Shown here: one piece after another, positions 15,354 to 23,551 of the stretch
Numbering within the stretch: the stretch's first letter is position 1
How the letters are laid out: every line of letters starts with the position of its first letter
Program-made: the position numbers and the translations under genes
Assembly: GCF_019420015.1 (NCBI RefSeq)
Contig: NZ_JAHZIA010000059.1
Coordinates: 1-32,585 of the forward strand
DNA length: 32,585 nt
Direction: 5' to 3'
From: Anaerofustis sp.
Lineage (GTDB): Bacteria; Bacillota; Clostridia; Eubacteriales; Anaerofustaceae
The notes under the pieces: model-generated
The model's database searches: none
What the model saw: the letters and a program-made list of their open reading frames with translations, nothing else
Told to the model about the DNA's origin: nothing

Positions 15354-16628
15354 CTATAAAATATTATCATAATTAATCCTGTTCATAACAATAAAAGATG
15401 TAATAAATGCAATTGTTATTTTCGGTACTGCCGCAAACAGAATTGACTCAACCAAAGAACTTTTGTTTGTCGCAAAAATAAGAATCGCAAGCAGGGTCTT
15501 TTTGTCGAAACTCATGTTTACATTACGGGACAGATTAAATATTCCGTTTTCAAGCAGCTGAGAAATTTTTTCTTCCTGCAAAATAATATTGTTTATCTCT
15601 CTTAATATTTCCAATATAAAATCCTCATAAGAATATTCTTTTATCGGATTTACGCCTAGAACATCCGCAGTAATTTCAAGAGCAGACATAAAAAAACGCT
15701 CATCCCTTATCGGAATATCACCACCGTCATACCCGTTTTTATCTTTAAAGTAGCCGTTTATATATTCTATATAACTCATTATTCTACTGTCTTTCAAAAA
15801 GAAGTTGGAAAATCTGTCATCAATTATGAGTCTTGAAATATCCGACGGCTTAAGAGAAATATCATACCCGTCATTTCTTTTTTTTACATAATAATGCGAG
15901 GACATATACTCATCATTATATAATTTAGTATCCCAATAACCTTTGCTTATATTTTCATTTAACTGTCTGTTGTTAAACAAAAACTGACCGTACAGACTGT
16001 GTTTGCTTGTAATAGTATGAACAATAACGTCTTTTTCAACTTTCTTCTTCGTTATATTGCTAAGAGGAGGATTGATATCAACCTCTATAATGTTCTTATA
16101 TCCCTTATCCGCCAAAGGCTTTCTCGGAAGATTATCATATACACCTCCGTCAACAAACACGTCTTCATCAATCTCCTGTCTGTAAAATACGGGATAGTTC
16201 GCACTTGCCAATATATAGTCTATCATCTTACCTTTTGGCATATCCTCTTTGAAGATAATAATAGGCTCTTTACTGGTTAAATTAAAGGTGACAACACCAA
16301 AGTCCACATCGCTTTTTCTTATCTTATCCTCGTCCAGATTCGCTCTAAGCAGAACTTCCAACTTGGAGATATCCCTTATCCTGTTTATAACACTGCTGTC
16401 TTTATTGTACACACTTTCCGGAGAAAGCTCACTCCATAGTTTCAAAGCTTTCTCAAAATCATCTTGAGCAACCAACGCGCCGTTTATCGCTCCTATACTC
16501 GTACCGCATACGGCTTTTATTTTTATATCATTTTCCAAAAGAGCTCTCCAAACGCCTATTTCATAAGCACCTCTGACTCCTCCGCCTCCAAGAGCCAAAG
16601 CATAAACCGTATTTTTATCAAACTTCAT
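15354..16628 (-). CDS. Patatin-like phospholipase family protein
   Basis: 424 residues. The patatin fold occupies about 8-200: oxyanion loop GGGGVRG (14-20), nucleophile Ser44 in GTSIG (42-46), and the catalytic Asp160 in VDGGVYDNLP (159-168). It is therefore expected to be an active lipid acyl hydrolase of the RssA/YlbK type, cytoplasmic or membrane-associated. The C-terminal half (about 210-424) is helical and of unknown role, with a weakly hydrophobic stretch near the end (about 380-412) that could touch the membrane. AGAGGT precedes the ATG. It appears to stand alone. Confidence 0.92.
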   Translation of the reverse strand: MKFDKNTVYALALGGGGVRGAYEIGVWRALLENDIKIKAVCGTSIGAINGALVAQDDFEKALKLWSELSPESVYNKDSSVINRIRDISKLEVLLRANLDEDKIRKSDVDFGVVTFNLTSKEPIIIFKEDMPKGKMIDYILASANYPVFYRQEIDEDVFVDGGVYDNLPRKPLADKGYKNIIEVDINPPLSNITKKKVEKDVIVHTITSKHSLYGQFLFNNRQLNENISKGYWDTKLYNDEYMSSHYYVKKRNDGYDISLKPSDISRLIIDDRFSNFFLKDSRIMSYIEYINGYFKDKNGYDGGDIPIRDERFFMSALEITADVLGVNPIKEYSYEDFILEILREINNIILQEEKISQLLENGIFNLSRNVNMSFDKKTLLAILIFATNKSSLVESILFAAVPKITIAFITSFIVMNRINYDNIL

Positions 16629-16692
16629 ATTTACTTACCTCTGTTAACATTGTTATTTTATATATCATTCAAATCACAAAAACTTTCATATT

Positions 16693-17214
16693 CTATTTCA
16701 TCGCTTTTGAGTAAAGCAAATGAGGCATTTCTTTCCCCTTATATTTTTTTATAAATTCTTTTTTTACTCTCATTCCGAGTTTTTCTGCCGTCTTTATCGA
16801 AGAAATATTCTCTGTACGTATTTGTGCTGTCACTTCGGTTAAGTTTAAAACTTTAAAGGCATAATCCATACATCCCAAAGCACTTTCGAAAGCATACCCC
16901 TTGCCCCAAATATCTTTTTTGAATATATAACCGATACCCGTATAAACCTCATAATCAACCCGCTCAACCATCAATCCGCAAAGCCCGATTAAATCATTCG
17001 ATTCCTTTTCAATAACAGCCCAATAACCATATCCGTCTCTATCATACCTTTTTATATTCTCTTCTATCCACTCGATAACTTCCGTATTTGAAAAAGCATG
17101 CTCCCATGCATACATTACTTCACTATCCTGTAAAATCATACTTATGGCAGAGTAGTCATTAGGACAAATTTCTCTTAATATTAAACGGGATGTCTCCAAA
17201 ATTTTATTTATCAT
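16693..17214 (-). CDS. GNAT family N-acetyltransferase (RimJ/RimL-like)
   Basis: 173 residues. TSRLILREICPNDYSAI at the N-terminus and YWAVIEKESNDLIGLCGL, YIFKKDIWGKGYAFESALG (acetyl-CoA loop) and NISSIKTAEKLGMRVKKE in order match the RimJ/RimL ribosomal-protein-type GNAT subfamily. Such enzymes move an acetyl group from acetyl-CoA to an amine, often of ribosomal proteins or drugs. The actual substrate cannot be read from sequence. An AAGGTCGG-like site lies upstream of the ATG. The gene lies 64 nt upstream of patatin and may be cotranscribed with it. Confidence 0.9.
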   Translation of the reverse strand: MINKILETSRLILREICPNDYSAISMILQDSEVMYAWEHAFSNTEVIEWIEENIKRYDRDGYGYWAVIEKESNDLIGLCGLMVERVDYEVYTGIGYIFKKDIWGKGYAFESALGCMDYAFKVLNLTEVTAQIRTENISSIKTAEKLGMRVKKEFIKKYKGKEMPHLLYSKAMK

Positions 17215-17463
17215 AAAAATACCGACCTTACCTACAAAATGTCTGATTTTAAATCAAAAAATATTCTGCATTATAAAAATCCGTCAGAAATATATAAGTT
17301 TATTTTATCACAGCATTTTACATTATATAATGATTAGCAAATAATTTAATCATAATTTAATAATATATTTTAAGTCATAGAAATCTCTTCTGATAAAGCC
17401 TCAAATACAATAAACCGTTGCAAATATTTTGCAGATTCCCGTTAAATTTATTATGCCCCGAAA

Positions 17464-17472
17464 TGATAAAAT
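17464..17472 (+). promoter_or_regulatory. Extended -10 promoter for the 104-aa gene
   Basis: TGA-TAAAAT, an extended -10 with no good -35, about 36 nt before the chosen ATG at 17508. Confidence 0.4.
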
Positions 17473-17507
17473 GTAAATACAAAAAGAATAGAACCAAGAG
17501 GCAAAGA

Positions 17508-17822
17508 ATGAATTTAAAAGAATTAAAAATAGAAGCCCAGTTGCTTTGTAATAAATCAATAGAAACAAAAGAATATATAAAATACCTTAGAGAGGCTATG
17601 GATAATATTTATATATCCCCTTCATCCTTTCAAAGAAAAATCGAATCTTATAACGAAAATATATGTATAGACAAAAAATACTATAAAGCTTTGGCTTTTT
17701 ATATAGCATACAAAGAAAGAGTAAAATATCACACACTCAACGACGAAAAGGCAAAACACCTTTATTTTTTATTTATTAAAGAATTAAACACCAATATTTT
17801 GCCTAAAAAAGCCCGGGAATAA
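17508..17822 (+). CDS. Hypothetical protein of 104 aa
   Basis: Unrecognised. The start ATG at 17508 is preferred because AAGAGG sits 7 nt upstream and the promoter-like TGATAAAAT falls just before it; the longer in-frame version from 17418 has no such site and an unlikely Cys-rich start. The product is basic and mostly helical. PSSFQRKIESYNENICIDKK (about 38-57) resembles a small helix-turn-helix but is not diagnostic. It has no membrane segment. It is a plus-strand singleton between leftward genes, and its 3' end overlaps the mgtE terminator hairpin. Confidence 0.6.
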   Translation: MNLKELKIEAQLLCNKSIETKEYIKYLREAMDNIYISPSSFQRKIESYNENICIDKKYYKALAFYIAYKERVKYHTLNDEKAKHLYFLFIKELNTNILPKKARE

Positions 17823-17834
17823 AAACCCGGGCTT
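17805..17834 (-). terminator. Rho-independent terminator of the mgtE pair
   Basis: AAGCCCGGG (17809-17817) pairs with CCCGGGCTT (17826-17834), with an 8-nt loop. Only the minus strand has the T run (17810-17805), so it ends the mgtE transcript. It overlaps the last codons of the plus-strand 104-aa gene. Confidence 0.85.
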
Positions 17835-17847
17835 AAAAAATATATCT

Positions 17848-19179
17848 TTATAAATTCATAATCCAAAGTGCAATATTAAAATAAATCAAAATAGAGCAGG
17901 TATCGACAAGAGTCGTTATAAGCGGAGCAGCCATAATCGCAGGGTCAAGCTTAAGCTTCTTCGCAGCTATGGGAAGTACGCACCCCATGAGCTTTGACAT
18001 CACTATCGTGGCAATAAGAGTAAGCCCCAAGACCAACGCAAGAATAAAATCATGATAAAATAACATTATTCTTACTCCGTTGACTACAGCAAGGGCAATC
18101 CCGACCAAAATACCTATCTCACTTTCCTTAAGCATTGCCTTTAATATATCCTTAGGTTCTATCTCGTCAAGAGCAAGACCACGGATAATCATTGTGGAAC
18201 TCTGCGAACCGCAGTTTCCTCCGGTTCCCGTAATCATCGGAATAAAAGCAACCAGTAAAGGAACAGTCGCAAAAGCCGCTTCATAATGGGTTATTACAGC
18301 CTGAGTCATCGTTGCGGAAAGCATTAAAAACAATAGCCACATAATCCTGTTTTTTGCATGAACAAAAGCGGATGTTTTAAAATAACTTTCTTCACTCGGC
18401 ATCATAGCAGCCATTTTTTCAAAGTCCTCGGTGTTTTCTTCTCTGATTACATCAATAGCGTCGTCTACGGTTATGATACCTATCAGCCTGTCTTCTTTAT
18501 CGACAACGGGTATTGCCAATAGGTCATACTTATCAAACATCTTTACAACATCTTCCTGGTCTGCAAGAGTATGTGTATATATTATGTTCGTCTCCATTAT
18601 ATCCCCGATTATTTCATCCATATCGGAAAGAAGTATATCTTTGGTAGAAACAAGCCCGATTAGTTTTTTCTTATTATCGGTAACATAACAGGTATAAATA
18701 GTTTCTTTATCTACACCTGTAGCTTTTATTTTGTTCAAAGCATCCAAAACACTCATATCCTTTTTTAAAGACACAAACTCAGTGGTCATTATACTTCCGG
18801 CACTGTCTTCGGGATATTTAAGTATTTCGTTTATTAATTTTCTTGTTGCCGCATCGGTATGTTTCAAAACCCTTTTTGCAACATTGGCAGGCATTTCTTC
18901 AACTAAATCGGCAGTATCATCCACAAATAAAAGATCCAAAACATCCTTTAACTCCTGATCGCTGAATGCTTTTATTAAATATTCCTGATTGTCGTTATCC
19001 AGTTCAACAAAAGTATCCGCTGCCGTTTCTTTCGGCAAAAGCCTAAATACTATAAGAACCTCTTCCATAGGTATATCGTCAAACAAGGAGGCTATATCGG
19101 CGGGGTTTAATGTTTCCAACAATTCTTTTAATTCATAGAATTTTCTGTCTTTCAGTAATTCCAGTATTTTTTCTTCCAT
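17848..19179 (-). CDS. mgtE: Magnesium transporter MgtE (paralogue A)
   Basis: 443 residues, full length. It has an N-terminal helical N domain (1-125), tandem CBS domains (about 130-250), a plug helix, then five transmembrane helices (about 280-443). Conserved pore features: PMITGTGGNCGSQSS (314-328) and the TM5 Asp426 in TTLVDTCS, equivalent to the selectivity-filter Asp of Thermus MgtE. MgtE is a Mg2+-selective channel closed by Mg2+ bound at the N and CBS domains. A good AAAGGAGG lies before the ATG. It starts 11 nt after paralogue B stops, so the two form one operon. Confidence 0.96.
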   Translation of the reverse strand: MEEKILELLKDRKFYELKELLETLNPADIASLFDDIPMEEVLIVFRLLPKETAADTFVELDNDNQEYLIKAFSDQELKDVLDLLFVDDTADLVEEMPANVAKRVLKHTDAATRKLINEILKYPEDSAGSIMTTEFVSLKKDMSVLDALNKIKATGVDKETIYTCYVTDNKKKLIGLVSTKDILLSDMDEIIGDIMETNIIYTHTLADQEDVVKMFDKYDLLAIPVVDKEDRLIGIITVDDAIDVIREENTEDFEKMAAMMPSEESYFKTSAFVHAKNRIMWLLFLMLSATMTQAVITHYEAAFATVPLLVAFIPMITGTGGNCGSQSSTMIIRGLALDEIEPKDILKAMLKESEIGILVGIALAVVNGVRIMLFYHDFILALVLGLTLIATIVMSKLMGCVLPIAAKKLKLDPAIMAAPLITTLVDTCSILIYFNIALWIMNL

Positions 19180-19190
19180 ACAGACCTCCT

Positions 19191-20552
19191 TTAAATTTTT
19201 AACAGCTGTATTGCTATATTAAAGTATATTATAAGCGAACAGGCATCCACAATGGTAGTTATAAGCGGAGCAGCCATCACTGCAGGGTCAAGGTTGAGCT
19301 TTTTCGCCGTAATGGGTAACACACACCCTAAAAATTTAGACATAAACACAGTGCAAATCAAAGTAAGCGAAAGGGTTATCGCCAAGATAATATTGTGATA
19401 AGTTAAAATAATTCTTATACTGTTTACAAAACTCAATACAATACCGACCATAAAGGAAATTTCACCTTCCTTTAAAATAACCTTTAAGATATCCTTTGGT
19501 TTTATTTCATCAAGAGACATACCCCGGATTATCATGGTTGCACTTTGAGATCCGCAGTTCCCTCCGGTATCACTTATCATTGGTATAAAAGATGCAATCA
19601 AAGGCATCGCGGCAAAAGCCGCTTCATAATGAGTAATAATTGTTTGTGTAAATGTAGCAGACAACATTAAAAACAACAGCCAGCCGAACCTTTTCTTTGC
19701 ATGAGTAAAAACGGAAGTTTTAAAATAACTATCTTCATTCGGTACTATGGCAGCCATTTTTTGAAAGTCTTCTGTATCTTCTTCCACCAAAACACTTATC
19801 GCATCGTCTACCGTTACTATTCCTATAAGTCTGTTTTCATTGTCAACAACAGGTATTGCGAGCAAATCATACCTGTCAAATGCTTTTGCCACATCTTCCT
19901 TGTCATCCAATGTGTTTACGTAAATAATATTGGTTTGCATTATATCTTCTATCCTAGCTTCCATATCCGACAATAGAAGGTCTTTTGTTGAAACCAATCC
20001 TATCAATTTTTTGGTTTTGTCTGTTACATAACAGGTATAGATAGTTTCTTTATCCACGCCTGTAGCTTTTATTTTCAAAAAAGCTTCATAAACATCCATA
20101 TCTTTTTTCAAAGATATGAACTCCGTCGTCATTATACTTCCCGCACTGTCTTTGGGATATTTAAGAATTTCGTTTATTAAACCTCTTCTTTCTTTATCCG
20201 TATGCAGAAGTATCCTTTTGGCTACATTAGCGGGCATTTCTTCTATAATATCGACGGTATCATCCACAAATATCAAATCCAGAATTTCTTTAAGTTCACT
20301 GTCAGTAAAACTTTTTATAAGAAATTCTTTTACGTCATTATCAAGATTTACAAAAACATCACTGGCCGTATCCTTTGGCAGAACACGAAAAATAAGCGGA
20401 ATATCCTCCATCGGTATTTCATCAAAAAGAAGAGCTATATCCGCAAAGTTCATTTCTTTTACAATATCTTTTATTCTGCGAAACTCACGGCCTCTTAAAA
20501 GCCTTAATATTAATTCTCCTCTGTTCATTTTGTATAAATTGGATACAAACAT
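19191..20552 (-). CDS. mgtE: Magnesium transporter MgtE (paralogue B)
   Basis: 453 residues with the same order as paralogue A: N domain, two CBS domains, five transmembrane helices, GGNCGSQ pore segment and Asp436 in TTIVDACS. The two are clearly related along their full length, so this is a tandem duplication. ATG 20552 is used here; ATG 20528 aligns better with the start of paralogue A. Neither has a Shine-Dalgarno sequence: the 10 nt just before ATG 20552 read CCTCCGGTTC and can pair with the upstream leader ORF. Translation is therefore probably coupled to, or controlled by, that leader. Confidence 0.93.
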   Translation of the reverse strand: MFVSNLYKMNRGELILRLLRGREFRRIKDIVKEMNFADIALLFDEIPMEDIPLIFRVLPKDTASDVFVNLDNDVKEFLIKSFTDSELKEILDLIFVDDTVDIIEEMPANVAKRILLHTDKERRGLINEILKYPKDSAGSIMTTEFISLKKDMDVYEAFLKIKATGVDKETIYTCYVTDKTKKLIGLVSTKDLLLSDMEARIEDIMQTNIIYVNTLDDKEDVAKAFDRYDLLAIPVVDNENRLIGIVTVDDAISVLVEEDTEDFQKMAAIVPNEDSYFKTSVFTHAKKRFGWLLFLMLSATFTQTIITHYEAAFAAMPLIASFIPMISDTGGNCGSQSATMIIRGMSLDEIKPKDILKVILKEGEISFMVGIVLSFVNSIRIILTYHNIILAITLSLTLICTVFMSKFLGCVLPITAKKLNLDPAVMAAPLITTIVDACSLIIYFNIAIQLLKI

Positions 20553-20640
20553 GAACCGGAGGTATATTTAATCAGTGTGAAAATGAACGCACAAACAAAA
20601 CAGCACGCTCAAATCCAGCTATGATACGCCCCCCGGGTTC
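20553..20640 (-). promoter_or_regulatory. Candidate long-range hairpin over the mgtE start
   Basis: On the minus-strand transcript GAACC(C)GGGGG (20640-20630) can pair with CCTCCGGTTC (20562-20553): ten base pairs (one G-U) with one bulged C. The 3' arm ends directly at the mgtE ATG (20552), and the 5' arm covers codons 10-13 of the leader ORF. Ribosomes on the leader would open it. Confidence 0.55.
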
Positions 20641-20667
20641 AATGCTAATACTGCTTCCTGCATCCAT
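20572..20667 (-). CDS. 31-codon leader ORF upstream of the mgtE pair
   Basis: ATG 20667-20665, TGA 20574-20572, with AAGGTGGTG 6 nt before the start: a better ribosome binding site than mgtE itself has. The peptide begins MDAGSSISIEPGGRIIAGFE and ends in a hydrophobic/aromatic RAVLFVRSFSH. Its GC-rich codons (CCC GGG GGG CGT) differ sharply from the AT-rich usage around it, which suggests the nucleotide sequence is itself constrained. It lies between a consensus promoter and mgtE, 19 nt before ATG 20552. I infer a regulatory leader peptide. I do not recognise the family. Confidence 0.6.
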   Translation of the reverse strand: MDAGSSISIEPGGRIIAGFERAVLFVRSFSH

Positions 20668-20702
20668 TTTCTTCACCACCTTTTCTTTTTCCTAATTATT
20701 TT

Positions 20703-20731
20703 ATTATATTCTTAATTTTTTTCTTTGTCAA
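20703..20731 (-). promoter_or_regulatory. Consensus promoter of the leader ORF-mgtE-mgtE operon
   Basis: On the minus strand TTGACA (20731-20726), 17-nt spacer, TATAAT (20708-20703). Both hexamers are perfect, so control probably acts after transcription starts. Transcription should begin near 20696, about 30 nt before the leader ATG. Confidence 0.85.
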
Positions 20732-20850
20732 CCAATATGCGTTTGTACTCCTACACTAAAAACATCCGATGATGCATTTTATAAAGTTTAAACATACTCT
20801 CTATTCATCTTAATTTTTATAGTAAATATATTTAAAAGTTTTATTTTTAC

Positions 20851-20883
20851 AAAATAAAAAAGAATTAGCATTGAACTAATTCT
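20851..20883 (-). terminator. Rho-independent terminator of the alpha/beta hydrolase gene
   Basis: AGAATTAG (20861-20868), 7-nt loop, CTAATTCT (20876-20883), followed on the minus strand by TTTTTATTTT. I see no gene in 20732-20850. Confidence 0.75.
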
Positions 20884-20915
20884 CTCATATCTAAAATAAT
20901 TTACTAAACCGGAAG

Positions 20916-21770
20916 TTATAAATCCCTTGTATTAGTTTGCACAATATTAAAAAATTCTTCTGGCTTTTCTTTTACAGCCCAATGTTTACAGCCTTTAAAA
21001 ATATAAACTTTTGCATTAGGTAAAATTTTTTTTATACCGTCTAAGTGCTTAACAGGAACTAAATTATCACATTCTCCATTTATAAAAATAACAGGCATTT
21101 CCAATTTGTTTAACTCATTTTTATAAAAAGGGATCGCTCTATTTTTATCACAAGAGCTTCTTTGATAATCTTGCATGGATTTTCCCGCATTGTCATTCTT
21201 ACAGGCTTTCCAAACCTCATCTACAATTTTATCAGTAATTTTCTTTTTATCTCCAATTAAAGAATATCCTATAAACCATTTCGTCAGCCTTTTATTTTTA
21301 GCAATCCATTTATACTGGGATATTGTAAAATTAGTTTTATGAATATACCAATATGAAAGATGATGAAACGGCAACGCAGGAGAAATCCCCCATGTATCAA
21401 CAGGAAAAAGTGCCTGCACTTGTGCGGGATAGTTTAAAGCATACCCAATCGCAATTGCTCCACCCATTGACAAACCCACCAAAATAAATGTTGTCAATCC
21501 CAACTGCTCCGTAATTTGTTTAATTGATTGAATATGAATATTATAAAATTTTTCTCCACATAAGTTATTGGGTTTATCGCTCTTTCCATACCCCAACAAA
21601 TCAGGAACATAGATTGTATATTCGTCATTAAAATTTTGTATAACTTCAAACCATGAAAGCATTGCGTTATCGCAACCGCTACCATGTAACAAAATAAGAT
21701 TTTTACGTCCTTTCCCTTTTTTATAAACATGTATATTACCATATGATGTTTTTATGTCTAATTCATTCAT
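20916..21770 (-). CDS. Alpha/beta hydrolase fold protein
   Basis: 284 residues. LILLHGSGCD (25-34) is the oxyanion-hole region, VGLSMGGAIAIGYAL holds the nucleophile elbow G-L-S-M-G, FINGECDNLVP contains the likely catalytic Asp, and FKGCKHWAVKEKPEEF the His. A full Ser-Asp-His triad is therefore present and the enzyme should be active, as an esterase, thioesterase or C-C bond hydrolase. There is no signal peptide, so it is probably cytosolic. A GCAGGGG site and an extended -10 (TGA-TATAAT, 21814-21806) lie upstream. Substrate unknown; the neighbours give no hint. Confidence 0.9.
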   Translation of the reverse strand: MNELDIKTSYGNIHVYKKGKGRKNLILLHGSGCDNAMLSWFEVIQNFNDEYTIYVPDLLGYGKSDKPNNLCGEKFYNIHIQSIKQITEQLGLTTFILVGLSMGGAIAIGYALNYPAQVQALFPVDTWGISPALPFHHLSYWYIHKTNFTISQYKWIAKNKRLTKWFIGYSLIGDKKKITDKIVDEVWKACKNDNAGKSMQDYQRSSCDKNRAIPFYKNELNKLEMPVIFINGECDNLVPVKHLDGIKKILPNAKVYIFKGCKHWAVKEKPEEFFNIVQTNTRDL

Positions 21771-21924
21771 GTTAATACCCCTGCAACTTCTAATATATCT
21801 ATTACATTATATCACGTATAATATAATAATATTGAATTGATTTTATTATATATATTAACACCATTTAATTATATAGTATAGAACGTTTATACAAATCTTT
21901 GAAAAGTAAATTTATTTTAATTCA

Positions 21925-21952
21925 ACAAAAAAAACGCACCGAATGGTACGTT
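21925..21952 (-). terminator. Rho-independent terminator of gdhA
   Basis: Arms 21933-21940 and 21945-21952 with a GAAT loop form an 8-bp stem on the minus-strand RNA, including one G-U pair, followed by a run of T. Confidence 0.75.
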
Positions 21953-21963
21953 TTTATTTTTAA

Positions 21964-23307
21964 TTAATATATTCCTTGAGCAATCATGGCTTCAACGACT
22001 TTTTCGAATCCGGCAATATTTGCACCTGCTACCAAGTCATAACCAAGTCCGTATTTTTCACTGGCATTTTTGCTGTTTTCGTGAATGCTTTTCATTATAG
22101 ATTTTAATTTTGCGTCAACTTCTTCCTTGGTCCAAGAATACCTCATTGAGTTTTGAGCCATTTCCAATGCCGAAACGGCAACCCCACCGGCGTTTGCAGC
22201 TTTCGCAGGTCCTAAAACAATGTTGTTTTCTTTAAAATATTCCATAGCTTCCGGAGTCGTAGGCATATTTGCACCTTCAACAACCAATTTCACACCGTTT
22301 TCCTTTAATTGTTTTGCTTCTTCAATACCGATTTCATTTTGTGTCGCACAAGGAATTGCAATATCACCTTTTATACCCCATGGTTTTTCTTTTTCATGGA
22401 ATTCGGCACCGAATTTTTCGGCATAGTCTTTGAGTTTAACATCGTTGCACTCTCTTATTTTTAGCAAAAAGTCAATTTTTTCATCGGTATTTATACCGTC
22501 TTTGTCATAAATATATCCGTCTCTTCCTGAAATAGACACAACTTTCGCTCCGAGTTCTTTTGCTTTTAGACATACCCCCCAAGCAACATTACCGTAACCA
22601 CTAACGATTAAGGTCTTATCTTTAAATGTATCTTTTAACACTTTGAGAACTTCCTGCGCATAATACATAACACCAAAACCCGTAGCTTCCGGTCTGATTA
22701 AACTTCCTCCGTAAGGAAGACCTTTTCCTGTAAGAACTCCGTTTTCAAAAGCCCCTCTGATTCTTCTGTACTGTCCGTACAAATACCCGATTTCTCTTCC
22801 TCCGACACCTATATCTCCCGCAGGAACGTCAACATCAGGACCTATATGTCTATATAATTCACTCATGAAACTTTGACAAAATCTCATAATTTCTCCGTCT
22901 GATTTACCTTGAGGGTCGAAATCAGATCCCCCCTTACCTCCTCCTATAGGAAGTGTTGTAAGAGAATTTTTGAATATCTGTTCAAATCCCAAAAACTTAA
23001 TAACACTTAAATTTACGCTGGGATGGAATCTCAAACCACCTTTGTAAGGTCCTATCGCCCCGTTAAACTGAACTCTGAATCCTCTGTTTACCTGTACTTT
23101 TCCACTGTCATCAACCCAAGGAACTTTAAACATAATGGCTCTTTCAGGTTCTGTCAATCTTTCAAGAATACCCATTTGTTCATATTCAGGATGTGCTTCT
23201 ATTACCGGTTTTAAGCTTTCGAGAACTTCCATAACGGCTTGATTAAATTCCGGTTCATTTACATTTTTTGCTTTAACTTCTTCCAAAACTCTGTTTATAT
23301 AATCCAT
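21964..23307 (-). CDS. gdhA: NADP-type glutamate dehydrogenase
   Basis: 447 residues, the length of hexameric bacterial GdhA. Substrate site GPYKGGLRFHPSVN (86-99), catalytic Lys125 in PIGGGKGGSDFDP, and the second-domain dinucleotide fold with VSGYGNVAWG. The enzyme interconverts 2-oxoglutarate plus ammonium and glutamate. The length and family point to the small 50-kDa class, commonly NADP-linked; cofactor preference is inferred. In anaerobes it may run in either direction. AAGGAG precedes the ATG. It is monocistronic, with a promoter at 23439-23467 and a leader of about 125 nt in which no known riboswitch was seen. Confidence 0.97.
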   Translation of the reverse strand: MDYINRVLEEVKAKNVNEPEFNQAVMEVLESLKPVIEAHPEYEQMGILERLTEPERAIMFKVPWVDDSGKVQVNRGFRVQFNGAIGPYKGGLRFHPSVNLSVIKFLGFEQIFKNSLTTLPIGGGKGGSDFDPQGKSDGEIMRFCQSFMSELYRHIGPDVDVPAGDIGVGGREIGYLYGQYRRIRGAFENGVLTGKGLPYGGSLIRPEATGFGVMYYAQEVLKVLKDTFKDKTLIVSGYGNVAWGVCLKAKELGAKVVSISGRDGYIYDKDGINTDEKIDFLLKIRECNDVKLKDYAEKFGAEFHEKEKPWGIKGDIAIPCATQNEIGIEEAKQLKENGVKLVVEGANMPTTPEAMEYFKENNIVLGPAKAANAGGVAVSALEMAQNSMRYSWTKEEVDAKLKSIMKSIHENSKNASEKYGLGYDLVAGANIAGFEKVVEAMIAQGIY

Positions 23308-23438
23308 TTCACTTCTCCTTACATAATTATATTTTAGACAGACTAAAACATAAAATACCTAATAAACTATAACATTAAATATTTTGTGTTTTTCTCTCCG
23401 TAAGCTTTAAACTTTCTGAAATTTCAAAACTTTCACAT

Positions 23439-23467
23439 ATTATAATACAATTTATATTCATATACAA
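23439..23467 (-). promoter_or_regulatory. Probable gdhA promoter
   Basis: On the minus strand TTGTAT (23467-23462), 17-nt spacer, TATAAT (23444-23439). Confidence 0.5.
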
Positions 23468-23526
23468 GTATTATTTTTTACTTATTAAAAAAAATTTTCA
23501 ACTGTTTTCAAATTATTTTCATCAAA

Positions 23527-23551
23527 ACAAAAAAGACCTCTACGGTCTTTT
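23527..23551 (-). terminator. Rho-independent terminator after metH
   Basis: AAAAGACC (23531-23538), 5-nt loop, GGTCTTTT (23544-23551), overlapping the metH stop. The T run on the minus strand is short and interrupted (TTTTGTTTTG). Confidence 0.75.

Noticed and set aside
20571..20731. M-box (ykoK) Mg2+ riboswitch before mgtE
   Set aside because: The conserved M-box core was not found. The leader is better explained by an ORF plus a hairpin.
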